From Thiobacillus sp. UBA3361 (GTDB taxonomy: Bacteria > Pseudomonadota > Gammaproteobacteria > Burkholderiales > Thiobacillaceae), in assembly GCA_002360535.1 (NCBI GenBank), contig DEQR01000055.1, forward strand, positions 7,209 through 71,208: a DNA stretch of 64,000 bases, given 5' to 3'. Position 1 is the stretch's first letter. Every line of letters starts with the position of its first letter. The notes beneath the pieces are model-generated. The model worked only from the letters and a program-made list of their open reading frames with translations, had not been told where the DNA came from and searched no databases. This document shows positions 8,688-19,007 of this stretch, in pieces. The position numbers were made by a program, and so were the translations under genes.

Positions 8688-10979
8688 ATGATGCCGCATG
8701 CATTGATCAGGCAGCGAGATAACATCATGCAACGCGCCGATCGCGCATTGGATGCCGCCTGGCCGGCCCGCGCCTCGCAGGAATTCGTCACTGAAACACT
8801 GGCCTGCGGAGAAGCGCTCAAGTCACTGTGCGCCCGGATGCAGGCGGAACGCCTGGATGCCGTGGAACAGTCCCGCACCCATCGACTGCTCGGTGCCCTC
8901 TATGCCGACCTGGAACCGGCCCTGGGCAAGACCATGCTCTCCAGGGCGGTCGCGGCCTACGCAGTCGCGGAAGACCTCCTCGTGGGGCAGGAGGATGAAC
9001 TGGAGCGGGCCAAGCTCAACTTCAACTATGCCAATGCGCTGCGTCTCCTCGACCCGGACGACATCCGCCGGCTGGAGGAAGCCAAGCAGCGCTTCCTGGC
9101 CGCGCGCGGTTTCTTCGCCACGCACGCGCCGGAATACCTGCCCCAGGTCGATGCGGGATTGCAATCCGTGGCGGCCCTGCTCAGGATCGCGCCCCTTGCC
9201 GCGACCGTGGCCGACAATGCACGGGACATGGAAGCCCTCCACAAGGCCGTCGTCGAGGGGGCCGATGCGGGGCAGGTCGCGTCCCGGGTGCGCGAATTCA
9301 TGGGGCGTGGGGGTGGCGCGGTCGGCCTGCTGGGCCGCCTGACAACCCTCATGGAGGGCCTGACCCCTGAGCAGAAACAACACCCCGTGTTTGCCCGGAT
9401 CCAGACCCAGTTCGACGAGTTGCATCGACAGGTGGCTGGCGGCGAGTCCCCGGAAGGGGTGGATGGTCGGATGCTCGATGCTCTGAAGGAGCGGCTGGAG
9501 GCCGAACATGCGCAGGGCAGAGTGTCCGGAGAGCGCGCCGAAACCGCCGCCGGGCTACTCCGGCTCGTCGGGCGCCAACTCGCCACGGGCGGGGGCGAAA
9601 GCCTGCCGGGGATCCTGGAAAGTCTGCAGGGGATGCGCAAGCTGGCGGATGGCTGGATCGACAACCTGCACTATCTGAGCCACGGCCTGCCGCGGCCGCC
9701 CTCAGACTCGCGCGCGGCCGCCCTGGTGGAGCTCTGCTGGCATCTGCGCAGGTTTCTCGCCGAGGAAATGAACCGCCCCGGCAATGGAGAGGACGAAAGC
9801 AAGACCGCCATGGAACTGAGCATGCGCGCCAGTGGTGCGGATAAACGCCTCTACGAAACGGGCGCGGATGATGACCGGGCGCGTGCCGTCGAGAATGAGG
9901 AACTGCGTCCACTGGCCGTGGCGGTGCGTGAGTTCTCCGCCCGCAAGCACACCATGCTGGCGCGGCCGATCTGGCCATCGGCCAAGCCGCCCGTGGCAAC
10001 CAATGAAATCTTCTATTCCGGACCGGCCGGGGCGGCAGCCCGTATTTCGGTGATCACGGAGGGCCTGGGCCTGCGGCTCCAGGCGCAGGGCACCGGCGGG
10101 AGTCCGGCGGAAGGCAGGTGGACGCAGCTGCGCAAGGCAATGCTGGCGATCATCGATCTGCGCGCCGAGCCGGGTCCGGCCCTCGCTAACGTCACCTACG
10201 AGCTGGGCCTCGCGCTGACCCTGGGCAAGCCTCTCGTCGTACTGGTCAGTCCCGGCCGGACCATGCCATTCGACGTGGATGTCGTACCCCTCGTCCTGGA
10301 TGGAAGCGAGGCGGACGATGCCCTGCTGGCATCGGAAATCGATCGGTCCTGGGCCTGGCTCTATCCGAGGCCGCATACGAACCATATGCTGGCGACAGTG
10401 GACCATGTCCTGGCCAGTTTCCCGAATCCGGGCGCCGACATCTACGTCGGCCAGATGCTCAAGCTGCTATCCGAACAGCGCGCGGCAGCCGACCCGATCG
10501 CCCTCGGCCGGACCCTGGCGAAACTGGTGGATTACCAGGACGACCGCCGCTACACGCTGATTCAACCCGTCTGGCCGCCCGTTTACCCATCCGGGCAGAC
10601 CGCTAGGCTGTTCCATGTGATGCCGTTCCGGCCGGACTGGGCAAACGCCGTGTCGGCCGCCGCGCGAACGGCGGTGCAGGCATGCGCTGGTAAGTACGTT
10701 CGCGGCGACGAAGCGGAAGATCCCGACGTCATCGCCTCGATCTGGACGGAAATCGCGGTGGCGAGCCATGTCCTGGTGGACCTGACCGGCTTCAATGCCA
10801 ATGTGTCCCTGGAACTCGGCATCGCACACACCCTGGGAAAACGGGTATGCATGGTTTGCCAGGGAGAGCCGTACGAGCATGTCTTTCCGGCCATCGGCAA
10901 GCTGCGCATAGAACGCTACGACCCGGACAGGCTTGCCGGAACGCTCGCGGAAACGGTGCGGACTTTCCTCGCGACATGA
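8688..10979 (+). CDS. Large protein with tandem nucleoside-deoxyribosyltransferase/TIR-like domains
   Basis: A 763-aa soluble protein. Residues about 60-165 are helical and TPR-like (KLNFNYANALRLL). Residues 165-420 are mostly helical and unrecognised. Two related Rossmann-like domains follow. Copy 1 (about 425-580) has AIIDL...NVTYELGLALTLGKPLVVLV with Glu505. Copy 2 (about 620-763) has IWTEIAVASHVLVDLTGFN, then NVSLELGIAHTLGKRV with Glu709. An Asp then a conserved ELG Glu in this spacing is the pattern of nucleoside 2-deoxyribosyltransferase-like and TIR-like enzymes, where the Glu is catalytic. Both copies are introduced by a similar PIWP/PVWPP element, so this looks like an internal duplication. 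It could act on NAD or nucleosides, but that is inference. A DUF1232 gene follows 70 bp later. Confidence 0.65.
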   Translation: MMPHALIRQRDNIMQRADRALDAAWPARASQEFVTETLACGEALKSLCARMQAERLDAVEQSRTHRLLGALYADLEPALGKTMLSRAVAAYAVAEDLLVGQEDELERAKLNFNYANALRLLDPDDIRRLEEAKQRFLAARGFFATHAPEYLPQVDAGLQSVAALLRIAPLAATVADNARDMEALHKAVVEGADAGQVASRVREFMGRGGGAVGLLGRLTTLMEGLTPEQKQHPVFARIQTQFDELHRQVAGGESPEGVDGRMLDALKERLEAEHAQGRVSGERAETAAGLLRLVGRQLATGGGESLPGILESLQGMRKLADGWIDNLHYLSHGLPRPPSDSRAAALVELCWHLRRFLAEEMNRPGNGEDESKTAMELSMRASGADKRLYETGADDDRARAVENEELRPLAVAVREFSARKHTMLARPIWPSAKPPVATNEIFYSGPAGAAARISVITEGLGLRLQAQGTGGSPAEGRWTQLRKAMLAIIDLRAEPGPALANVTYELGLALTLGKPLVVLVSPGRTMPFDVDVVPLVLDGSEADDALLASEIDRSWAWLYPRPHTNHMLATVDHVLASFPNPGADIYVGQMLKLLSEQRAAADPIALGRTLAKLVDYQDDRRYTLIQPVWPPVYPSGQTARLFHVMPFRPDWANAVSAAARTAVQACAGKYVRGDEAEDPDVIASIWTEIAVASHVLVDLTGFNANVSLELGIAHTLGKRVCMVCQGEPYEHVFPAIGKLRIERYDPDRLAGTLAETVRTFLAT

Positions 10980-11049
10980 CCCGCCGCCGCCATCCATCGA
11001 CTTCGGCGCGGTTACGAATACGAACCCCACTTTTATTGGGAGACAACTG

Positions 11050-11835
11050 ATGAACATCCTCGGACGAAAAAGCCGTCTCTCGGCGCTTCTCGACGACATC
11101 AGCCGCCGCCTCTCGGCGCTGGATACCGGCGGTGAAGCCGCTGCGATGTACGGACAGATCATGCGAGCACGCCCGGACCTCGCGCAGAAACTGGGCTCGG
11201 CCATACAACAGACTACGGCCAACGAGGCCACCCGTGAACTCGTCCAGCGTGCCATCGGGGCGGGGATCGTCATGCAGATCAAGGAGATCCCCGAGCAGAT
11301 CAATGCGCTGGTGGCGCGGATCAATGCCCCCTCGGTCGCGCCCGCCCTCCGTTGTGCACTGGCCAGTGTGCTGGCCTATATCGCGCAGCGACGGGACCTG
11401 ATTCCCGACGATGCCCCTGGCGGCTATGGCTACGTGGACGACAGTGTCCTGCTGACCGCCACCATGCTGCAGTTGCTCGAACCCACGGCGGCGAACGCGG
11501 AAAGCATCGAAAAATGCCAGCAGAAATTGGCGGGCCTGCAAAGCGTGCTACCGGAGGCCGTGAGTTCGGCGCTCCAGGCCGCGATCCAGGGCGTGATCCT
11601 GCTGTTCCAGACGACCTCCATGCTCCCTGCCGCGGTCGCCGACACCATGACCCAGCAGATCCTGGACAACCCGGAGGGAGTGACGTCACCCCAGGCCCCT
11701 CCCGGCTGGCAAATGCCGAATGTCCTCCCGCGCGGCGCCGGCCACTGGAGTGGCGGGGCCTATTTCGAAGGGAATGACGTCATCATTCCCGGCGGTCCGT
11801 CCATGATCGACGGACAGCTGTATATCCCGGATTGA
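11050..11835 (+). CDS. DUF1232 (YkvA-like) domain protein
   Basis: A 261-aa protein. The start at 11050 follows GGGAGA by a few bases; the frame extends upstream, but that part does not look like coding sequence. Residues about 97-140 carry the DUF1232 pattern ALASVLAYIAQRRDLIPDD...GYVDD, found in YkvA-like proteins whose role is unclear. The N-terminal part is helical. The C-terminal 60 residues are Pro/Gly-rich and low in complexity. It follows the tandem-domain gene by 70 bp on the same strand, so a two-gene operon is likely. Function is unknown. Confidence 0.6.
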   Translation: MNILGRKSRLSALLDDISRRLSALDTGGEAAAMYGQIMRARPDLAQKLGSAIQQTTANEATRELVQRAIGAGIVMQIKEIPEQINALVARINAPSVAPALRCALASVLAYIAQRRDLIPDDAPGGYGYVDDSVLLTATMLQLLEPTAANAESIEKCQQKLAGLQSVLPEAVSSALQAAIQGVILLFQTTSMLPAAVADTMTQQILDNPEGVTSPQAPPGWQMPNVLPRGAGHWSGGAYFEGNDVIIPGGPSMIDGQLYIPD

Positions 11836-12026
11836 TCGGGGCTCGGAAAGGGCCGCGGCAGGTCTCCGGTTGGCGTTCCGCGCCCAGGGCTGAAGCCGGC
11901 GCCGGGCACGTGCCACCCTATGGCGGCGGCCATTATGTCCTGCGCCGACGACGCCAAGACCGGCACGAGGCCGGTCCTGGCGGAGCAATCCCACGGACTG
12001 GGAACGCGGCCCCGGCTGGGTTGGGG

Positions 12027-13433
12027 TTAATGGTGCCCGTGCGGCCGGCGCCTGGGGTTGAACAGGGACTCCGCCTTCTCCCAGACGTTGGCGCCCACGG
12101 CCCGGCCCAGTGCCCGGCCGTTCAGGTCACCGTCCAGGAAGTGGATGCCGCCGTAGCGGCGCGAGATGCCCGCCTCGTCGGCCGCGTCGGTGAAGGTCGC
12201 CCAGGTCAGGGTGACATCATTAGCGGGGACCTGTCCGAATTCGACCCGGGACTCGCCGGCCGGGATGGTGACCGTGTGCTTGAACACGTCGCTGCCGGTG
12301 AACCGCTTGAGCACCTCGGCGGCCGCGGCGCTGAAGGTGCTGTGCCCGGACACGTATTCTGCGAAGGGCGGCGTGACCACGTTGGCGGCCTGGTAGGGCT
12401 GCCAGGTCTCGGCGAGGATCGGTTGCGTCCCCTGCCCCTCGCCGGCCCAGGCCTCGATCAGTTGGCCGCGGAACAGCTCGTGGATCGCCGTCACCGGCCG
12501 GACGTAGTCGAACTCCCGCTTGTAGCCCCAGGTGGCGATGGAGGCGTCCAGCGTGGCATTGGTCACGGCGAAGAACAGCTTGGCGTCCTCGTCGATGCCA
12601 TGCCCGTCCCGGTCGGAGACCACCTCGGCGAACAAGGTCCAATGACCCGGCGGGAGTTCGGAGGAGGGTCCGTCGGCCCAGTATTCGGCGATCACCTTCT
12701 GGGTGTCGTTCAGCATGGCGCTGTAGGCAATCACCTCCTTGGCCTGCTCCTCGAAAGCCTTGGTACCCGGTTTGGCCGGTCTGGGGATCTTGAACTGGTC
12801 ATATTTCTTCAGCGCGAAGCCTTTCACCGACCCCCAATGCGGGGTGATGAACTGCTGCACGTTGCCGTTGACCTCCAGGGGTTGCCAGCGGCCGATGTCG
12901 TTGACCACGTCGGGCGTATTCACGGGCACATAGCCCGAGGTGTCGGCATAGCCGTTCAGCTGGTTCGAGCCGTCCTGGTGACGGAAGTCCAGGACCGCCT
13001 GACAGGCCAGGTTGCCCACCCCGGCCGGCGTGGCGGGATTCATGGTGGTGTCCGCGGGGTTGTAGCCATGGCTGGTCATGAGGGCGTCGAAGCTGGCCTG
13101 CTCGCTGGGGAACAGGTCCACCAGGGCGCGATAGGCGGCATAGCTGACCGCCTTGTGTTTGTTGGCCTCGGTGCGCTCGCTGGGGGGACGGCGCAGTCCC
13201 TTGCCCATGCGAGTGCCGTCCGCCTCAGCGTCGTAGGCCGCCCAGGCGTCATACATGCAGGTGTGGGCCACGGCCAGGGCACGGGCGACGATGGGCGGTC
13301 CCGGATGGGTGATGCGGATGGCTTGGAGCGCCGCGTCGTTCCACTCGGTGACGATGGATGCCGCCAGGGATGGGCCGATTCCGCAGGCTGATAACGCTGC
13401 GGCAAGGCAGGTGCGGGTTATGCGATGTTTCAT
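12027..13433 (-). CDS. Exported vanadium-haloperoxidase-type / PAP2-fold phosphatase
   Basis: A 468-aa protein with a signal peptide (MKHRITRTCLAAALSA..., cleavage near residue 25). The start at 13433 has GAGAGGA upstream and is preferred over a longer frame that begins before the signal peptide. The three active-site motifs of the acid phosphatase/vanadium haloperoxidase superfamily are present in order: K-x6-RP (KREFDYVRP), SGH (YVSGHSTFS), and SRRYGGIH near the C-terminus. The protein is therefore a periplasmic or secreted enzyme that either halogenates with hydrogen peroxide or acts as an acid phosphatase; sequence alone does not decide. It stands alone, with no neighbouring gene on the same strand within 400 bp. 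Confidence 0.8.
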   Translation of the reverse strand: MKHRITRTCLAAALSACGIGPSLAASIVTEWNDAALQAIRITHPGPPIVARALAVAHTCMYDAWAAYDAEADGTRMGKGLRRPPSERTEANKHKAVSYAAYRALVDLFPSEQASFDALMTSHGYNPADTTMNPATPAGVGNLACQAVLDFRHQDGSNQLNGYADTSGYVPVNTPDVVNDIGRWQPLEVNGNVQQFITPHWGSVKGFALKKYDQFKIPRPAKPGTKAFEEQAKEVIAYSAMLNDTQKVIAEYWADGPSSELPPGHWTLFAEVVSDRDGHGIDEDAKLFFAVTNATLDASIATWGYKREFDYVRPVTAIHELFRGQLIEAWAGEGQGTQPILAETWQPYQAANVVTPPFAEYVSGHSTFSAAAAEVLKRFTGSDVFKHTVTIPAGESRVEFGQVPANDVTLTWATFTDAADEAGISRRYGGIHFLDGDLNGRALGRAVGANVWEKAESLFNPRRRPHGHH

Positions 13434-13847
13434 GTCTGTCCTCTCATTCGTATTCATTGCAAACAGTCTGGGTGAAAAGCGATTTCTGAATTGCAGCATT
13501 CGGTCTCGTCGATGCCCTCCCCTTGTGTTGATGTGATGTCGAATATCCGGCAAGGCTGTTGCCATCATCACCGCCGGACAGGCCGACAGGCGAAGCCCAA
13601 GCCGCGATCCCGGCCCGGCACCTGACCCTCATCCCGATCGGGCTCCCGGCGCGCAGGCGGCTGCTGGCGGTGAGGCATGCTGTCACGCTTCTTCCCCTTT
13701 CGACGCGAGCCGGATCGGCCGGGAACGGATCGAGAGACAGATGCAATTAACGTGCCGCGGCGCCCCATCGGCACGCATCCCCATTCCCTTTCCGGGAATG
13801 CGAGACGGATCGAGGCGGTGTCGTGGAAACACCCGCCCGCCCCGTAC
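13434..13847. other. 414-bp intergenic stretch
   Basis: No convincing gene. Short open frames exist on both strands, but none has a ribosome-binding site or recognisable motif. The part next to 13433 (13434-13560) is the least GC-rich and would hold the promoter of the haloperoxidase-type gene. The rest looks like spacer or eroded coding sequence. Confidence 0.5.
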
Positions 13848-14294
13848 TCAGCGGACGGCGGCCTTCACCAGGTTTTCGATGCCGGCGATGTTCTTCTCGA
13901 AGCCGCCATCCAGGCCATGGCGCTGGATCAACCAGGACGGCCGGTTGTAGCTGACCCAGACGGCGCCCCCGGCGTCCTGCCAGACCAGGGCCTTCAGGGG
14001 CAGGTCCAGGGCGGCGGTGGGGGCGGCGTTCATCAGGGGCGTGCCGGCCTTGGGATGGCCGAAGATCAGCAGTTGCGCGGGGCGCAGGCTCAGTCCCGCA
14101 CCCGCCGCCTCGCCGGCGTGGTCGATGCGGGCGAAGACCTTGAGGCCCTTGCCCTCCACCGCGGATTGCAGGCGTTCCACGGTGGCGGCGACAGCGTAGG
14201 GGCTGGCCAGGGTGACGATGCCGTTGTCCTCGGCCAACGCGGGGGTGGCGGGAAGGAGGCACAGACCGAACAAAGCGAACAGGACAGGCTTCAC
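13848..14294 (-). CDS. DUF302 domain exported protein
   Basis: A 148-aa protein with a signal peptide (cleavage after PATPALA, about residue 21) and one DUF302 domain covering the mature part. The typical pattern is visible: TVERLQSAVEGKGLKVFARIDH, then LLIFGHPKAGTPLM, then LPLKALVWQDAGG. Family members are small periplasmic alpha/beta proteins of unknown activity, common in sulfur- and metal-exposed bacteria. Length is normal for the family. It is divergent from the frameshifted exported gene at 14507. Confidence 0.85.
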   Translation of the reverse strand: MKPVLFALFGLCLLPATPALAEDNGIVTLASPYAVAATVERLQSAVEGKGLKVFARIDHAGEAAGAGLSLRPAQLLIFGHPKAGTPLMNAAPTAALDLPLKALVWQDAGGAVWVSYNRPSWLIQRHGLDGGFEKNIAGIENLVKAAVR

Positions 14295-14506
14295 GGAACT
14301 CTCCTCATCTCATATTGTTGGGCGACGGCCGGTCCAGGCCTCCGCCTCACTGCCTTATACCTCAACCGACATACGGCGACATGGACGTGCGCGATAAAAC
14401 CTTTTTTGGTCAGGCACTTCCGTAAGGGCTGGCCCGATGAGCACCCCTACATCGATACTGCCGGCGCTTACAATGCCGCCTCTCCATCACCCTTTGGAAA
14501 CCGAGC

Positions 14507-14960
14507 ATGAAGATCGCGGCAGCAACCCTGGCCTTCGTCCTCTCCCTGGCCGCGGCCACCCCGACCACGGCGGGGCTTTTCTTCCGACGACCTGGCCCGC
14601 TGCCTGGTCAGCGCCACCTCGTCGGACGACAAGCTCAGCCTGATCCGCTGGGTGGTCGTGCAGATCACCAAGCACCCCAACGTCAGCGATCTCTCGCGCA
14701 TCACGCCCACGCAGGAAAAGTCCGCTGATATGGAAGTCGCCAGGCTGTTCGAGCGCCTGATCACGGACAACTGCCGCGACCAGTCCAAGGCCGCCTTCCG
14801 CTATGAGGGCCAGGACGCCTTCAAGGCCAGCTTCGAGGTGCTGGGCACGGTGGCCATGCAGGAACTGGTCTCCCACAAGGACGTGGACTCTGGTTTTTCG
14901 GGCTTCACCCAATACCTGAACGAAGCGGCCTTCAAGGGCATCTTCCCGGAAAAGAAATAG
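14507..14960 (+). pseudogene. Small exported protein gene interrupted by a 1-base frameshift
   Basis: Codons from 14507 encode a clear signal peptide (MKIAAATLAFVLSLAAATPTTA) in two short runs. Past 14575 that frame becomes arginine/proline-rich nonsense. The frame one base further on reads FSSDDLARCLVSATSSDDKL and continues sensibly to a stop at 14960. Removing one base from the GGGGCTTTT homopolymer (14572-14580) joins the two into a protein of about 150 aa. The product would be an exported helical protein with two Cys. It may be a real mutation, slippage-based variation or a sequencing error. I recognise no family. Confidence 0.7.
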
Positions 14961-15122
14961 TCAGAACCGCTAGCCGGCGGTGATCGCCAGCGCCGCGAGC
15001 GATAAAATCCACCCCGCGAGCCACGTCCGCTTCCGGTCGGAACCCTTTTCCCGGCCGACGTTCGGCGACATCGGCAACAACCGTTCATTCACTGCACCCC
15101 CATCCCTGAGACCGGAATACCC

Positions 15123-16786
<1,664 letters not shown>

Positions 16787-16787
<1 letters not shown>

Positions 16788-17197
16788 TGGCCAGCCCCAA
16801 TGAGGACTCACCCCACACCTATCAGCTCCATCTCCGGCTGGCTCAGCCCGCGCGCCTGGTCATCGGCCGGCTCGGGACATTCGCTTTCCCGGCCGGCGAC
16901 TACGTTTACACCGGATCCGCCCGCCACAACCTGGAGGCCCGCATCGCCCGCCACCTGCGCCGGGAGAAAACCCTGCGCTGGCAGATCGACTACCTGCTGG
17001 CGGCGCCCGGCGTCTCGGTGACCCGGGTGGTCCGTTCCGCCATCGACGAATGCACCTTGAACCAGGCCACCGCCGGCACCCTTCCCATCCCCGGTTTCGG
17101 CGCCGGCGACTGCAGGCAGGGCTGCGGCAGCCACCTGAAATACCAGGGTAGGTATCCGGGGTGGCAGGAGCATCTCCACCCTGCCGCCCCCCGCTAG
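16787..17197 (+). CDS. DUF123 / GIY-YIG-like protein
   Basis: A 136-aa protein beginning at the ATG that overlaps the ettA stop. It carries the DUF123 pattern: GDYVYTGSARHNLEARIARHLR, read in two parts, then LRWQIDYLL, and Cys-rich C-terminal motifs (CRQGCGSHL). DUF123 proteins resemble GIY-YIG nucleases in fold, but a specific substrate has not been assigned. Length is typical. Overlap with ettA suggests the two are expressed together, although a functional link is not obvious. Confidence 0.8.
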
Positions 17198-17263
17198 CGC
17201 GCCCCGCCGCACGGTGTCATCATGCGCGCACTCCGGCTGACCCGGATGGATGGGAGAACAACG

Positions 17264-18355
17264 ATGCCGATGGAACGGAAAATCTTGCTGGGCGTTCTGG
17301 CCCTGGTGGTCATTGCGGCCGCAGTGTGGTTCGGCAAGGATTTGCTGCCCGGCGACCCGCCCCCGCCGCCTCCCCTGCCCCCACCCCAGATCGCAGCGCC
17401 CGCCACCGCGCCCCAGGCCTCCGCCCCCGCCGTGAACCGGGAGGCCCTGATCGAGGAGGCCCTGGAGGCCACGGGCATGAACAAGGCCGTGGACCAGATC
17501 CAGGAGCAGATGACGGCCGGCATGGATGCAGGCGGGCAGGGCAAGCTCAAACCCGAGGTCCAGGCCCTGCTGCGCAAGACCCTGCTGGAATCCTTTCCGC
17601 CCGATAGCCTGCGTCAACGGCTGCGCGAACGCTTCGCGGCCGATTTCAATTTCAACGAACCTCACCTGCGCGCCCTGCTGGCCGACATCTCCGGTCCGGT
17701 GGCCCAGCGCATGATCGCCTTGGAGGCCCGGGGGGGCGATGACGAGGCCGGCCTCACCCAGTTCCTCGAAAAGCAGCGCCAGACGCCCTTACCGGAACAG
17801 CGGCAGGCCCTTTTCCGCCGGCTGGAGGCGGCGGTGGGCGCCAGCCGGCAGGCGACGGAGATCACCCTGGTAACCGCAAGGGCCATGATGCAAGGCGCCG
17901 GTGCCGCCGGCGGCACCGGCGTCGCCGACCTGGAGGGCGAACTGGCAAAGATGCGTGCCACGCTGGAGCCGCGCATGCGCGAAGGCCTGCTGCTCAGCCT
18001 GGCCTATACCTATCGGGATGCCAGCGACGAAGACCTGGCGGCCTACGCCGCCATCTACGAGAGTCCCCACGGCAAGTGGTTCATGGACAACATCTTCCAA
18101 GCCCTGCGCGAGGATTTCCAGGCCAATTCGGAGCGCTTCGGCAGCCGCCTGACGGAGCTGATCGAAGCGCAGCGGGGGCCGGCAACGGCACCCGGCATAG
18201 CCTCCGCATCCGGCAAGGCGGCAGATGGTCAGGACGAAGCTGCGCCGGCTGCCGCGCAGGTGCGTCCCCACCGCCGCTGGCATCTGGATGCGCGCGCCTG
18301 CCTGAAGTACGAGCAGAACGCGGACGTGATCCGCTGCGCGGAGAAGTATTACTGA
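17264..18355 (+). CDS. Membrane-anchored protein with DUF2059-like C-terminal region
   Basis: A 363-aa protein. I start it at 17264 (GGGAG eight bases upstream) rather than the upstream in-frame ATG. A single hydrophobic segment (about residues 5-24) is followed by a Pro-rich linker, so it is probably anchored in the inner membrane with its bulk in the periplasm. The later part has the pattern SDEDLAAYAAIYESPHGKWF, like the repeat-like helical unit of DUF2059 proteins. The C-terminus has two Cys (ACLKYEQNADVIRCAEKY) that could pair. Function unknown. Confidence 0.65.
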   Translation: MPMERKILLGVLALVVIAAAVWFGKDLLPGDPPPPPPLPPPQIAAPATAPQASAPAVNREALIEEALEATGMNKAVDQIQEQMTAGMDAGGQGKLKPEVQALLRKTLLESFPPDSLRQRLRERFAADFNFNEPHLRALLADISGPVAQRMIALEARGGDDEAGLTQFLEKQRQTPLPEQRQALFRRLEAAVGASRQATEITLVTARAMMQGAGAAGGTGVADLEGELAKMRATLEPRMREGLLLSLAYTYRDASDEDLAAYAAIYESPHGKWFMDNIFQALREDFQANSERFGSRLTELIEAQRGPATAPGIASASGKAADGQDEAAPAAAQVRPHRRWHLDARACLKYEQNADVIRCAEKYY

Positions 18356-18529
18356 GCCACGGGAAACCGGCGCACCGACCCGAGCGCGTAGCCAATGGGA
18401 ATGGGCGATCCCGGCGACGATGGGATTTGCTCACCGCATAAGTCTTTCTTAAGCCTACTGACATAAGCTGGCTAGGCGGACAAGACTCTGCCCCGTCTCG
18501 GGAATATCCACTTTCAAGGAGAAGACAGT

Positions 18530-18796
18530 ATGCGCACCCTCATCATCGCCGTCCTGGCCACCCTGTTCACCGCCAACACCACTCTGGCCGCCGATCCGTC
18601 CTGCGAGGCCAAGGCCGCCGAGAAGAAGCTGGCCGGGGCCGCCAAGGCCAGCTTCGTCAAGAAATGCGAGAAGGATGCCAAGGCCTCCTCAGCGGCGGCC
18701 GGTTGCGAGCTCAAGGCGACGGAGAAGAAACTGGCCGGCGCGGCCAAGAACAGCTTCATGAAGAAGTGCGAGAAGGAGGCCAAGGCAGGCGGCTGA
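18530..18796 (+). CDS. PsiF repeat-containing exported protein
   Basis: An 88-aa protein with a signal peptide (cleavage after TTLAA, about residue 21) and two copies of the PsiF repeat. Both read C-x-x-KA-x-EKKLAGAAK-x-SF-x-KKCEK. The AAGGAGA ribosome-binding site at 18519-18525 supports the start. The family is named from the phosphate-starvation-inducible PsiF of E. coli and has no known activity. Each repeat carries a Cys at each end, suggesting one disulfide per unit. The gene stands alone, followed by a GC-rich hairpin. Confidence 0.88.
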   Translation: MRTLIIAVLATLFTANTTLAADPSCEAKAAEKKLAGAAKASFVKKCEKDAKASSAAAGCELKATEKKLAGAAKNSFMKKCEKEAKAGG

Positions 18797-18805
18797 TTTT
18801 CCCGA

Positions 18806-18841
18806 CCCCCTCGCCGCCCCTGCGCGACGGGCGGCGGGGGA
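18806..18841 (+). terminator. GC-rich hairpin after the PsiF-type gene
   Basis: CGCCGCCC at 18812-18819 pairs with GGGCGGCG at 18829-18836 around a 9-base loop, and flanking C and G runs extend the stem. There is no T-run, so it may be a Rho-assisted or processing hairpin rather than a classical terminator. Confidence 0.35.
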
Positions 18842-19007
18842 AGCACGGACCCGGCGGGCGGGACAGGCAAGGCTGGGCGCAAACTGGACAGCGACGGCCA
18901 TGCCGAGAATAATTATTGCGGCGCAGCAAGACATCCGGCCTGCCCATCAGCGTCTATCATGAGTCCGGCAGGTAACATAATCCGCAACCCGAACCGATAA
19001 ACCGAAC

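Noticed and set aside
8688..11835. Thoeris or CBASS system
   Set aside because: No cyclic-nucleotide synthase, SAVED or ThsA/ThsB-type partner nearby; domain set differs.
11958..11976. Hairpin GACCGGC...GCCGGTC as terminator after the DUF1232 gene
   Set aside because: No T-run on either strand and a short stem; not distinct from background at this GC.
13568..13774. Minus-strand frame ending GLGFACRPVRR, reminiscent of a formylglycine-generating enzyme tail
   Set aside because: Too short and too degenerate; no catalytic Cys region.
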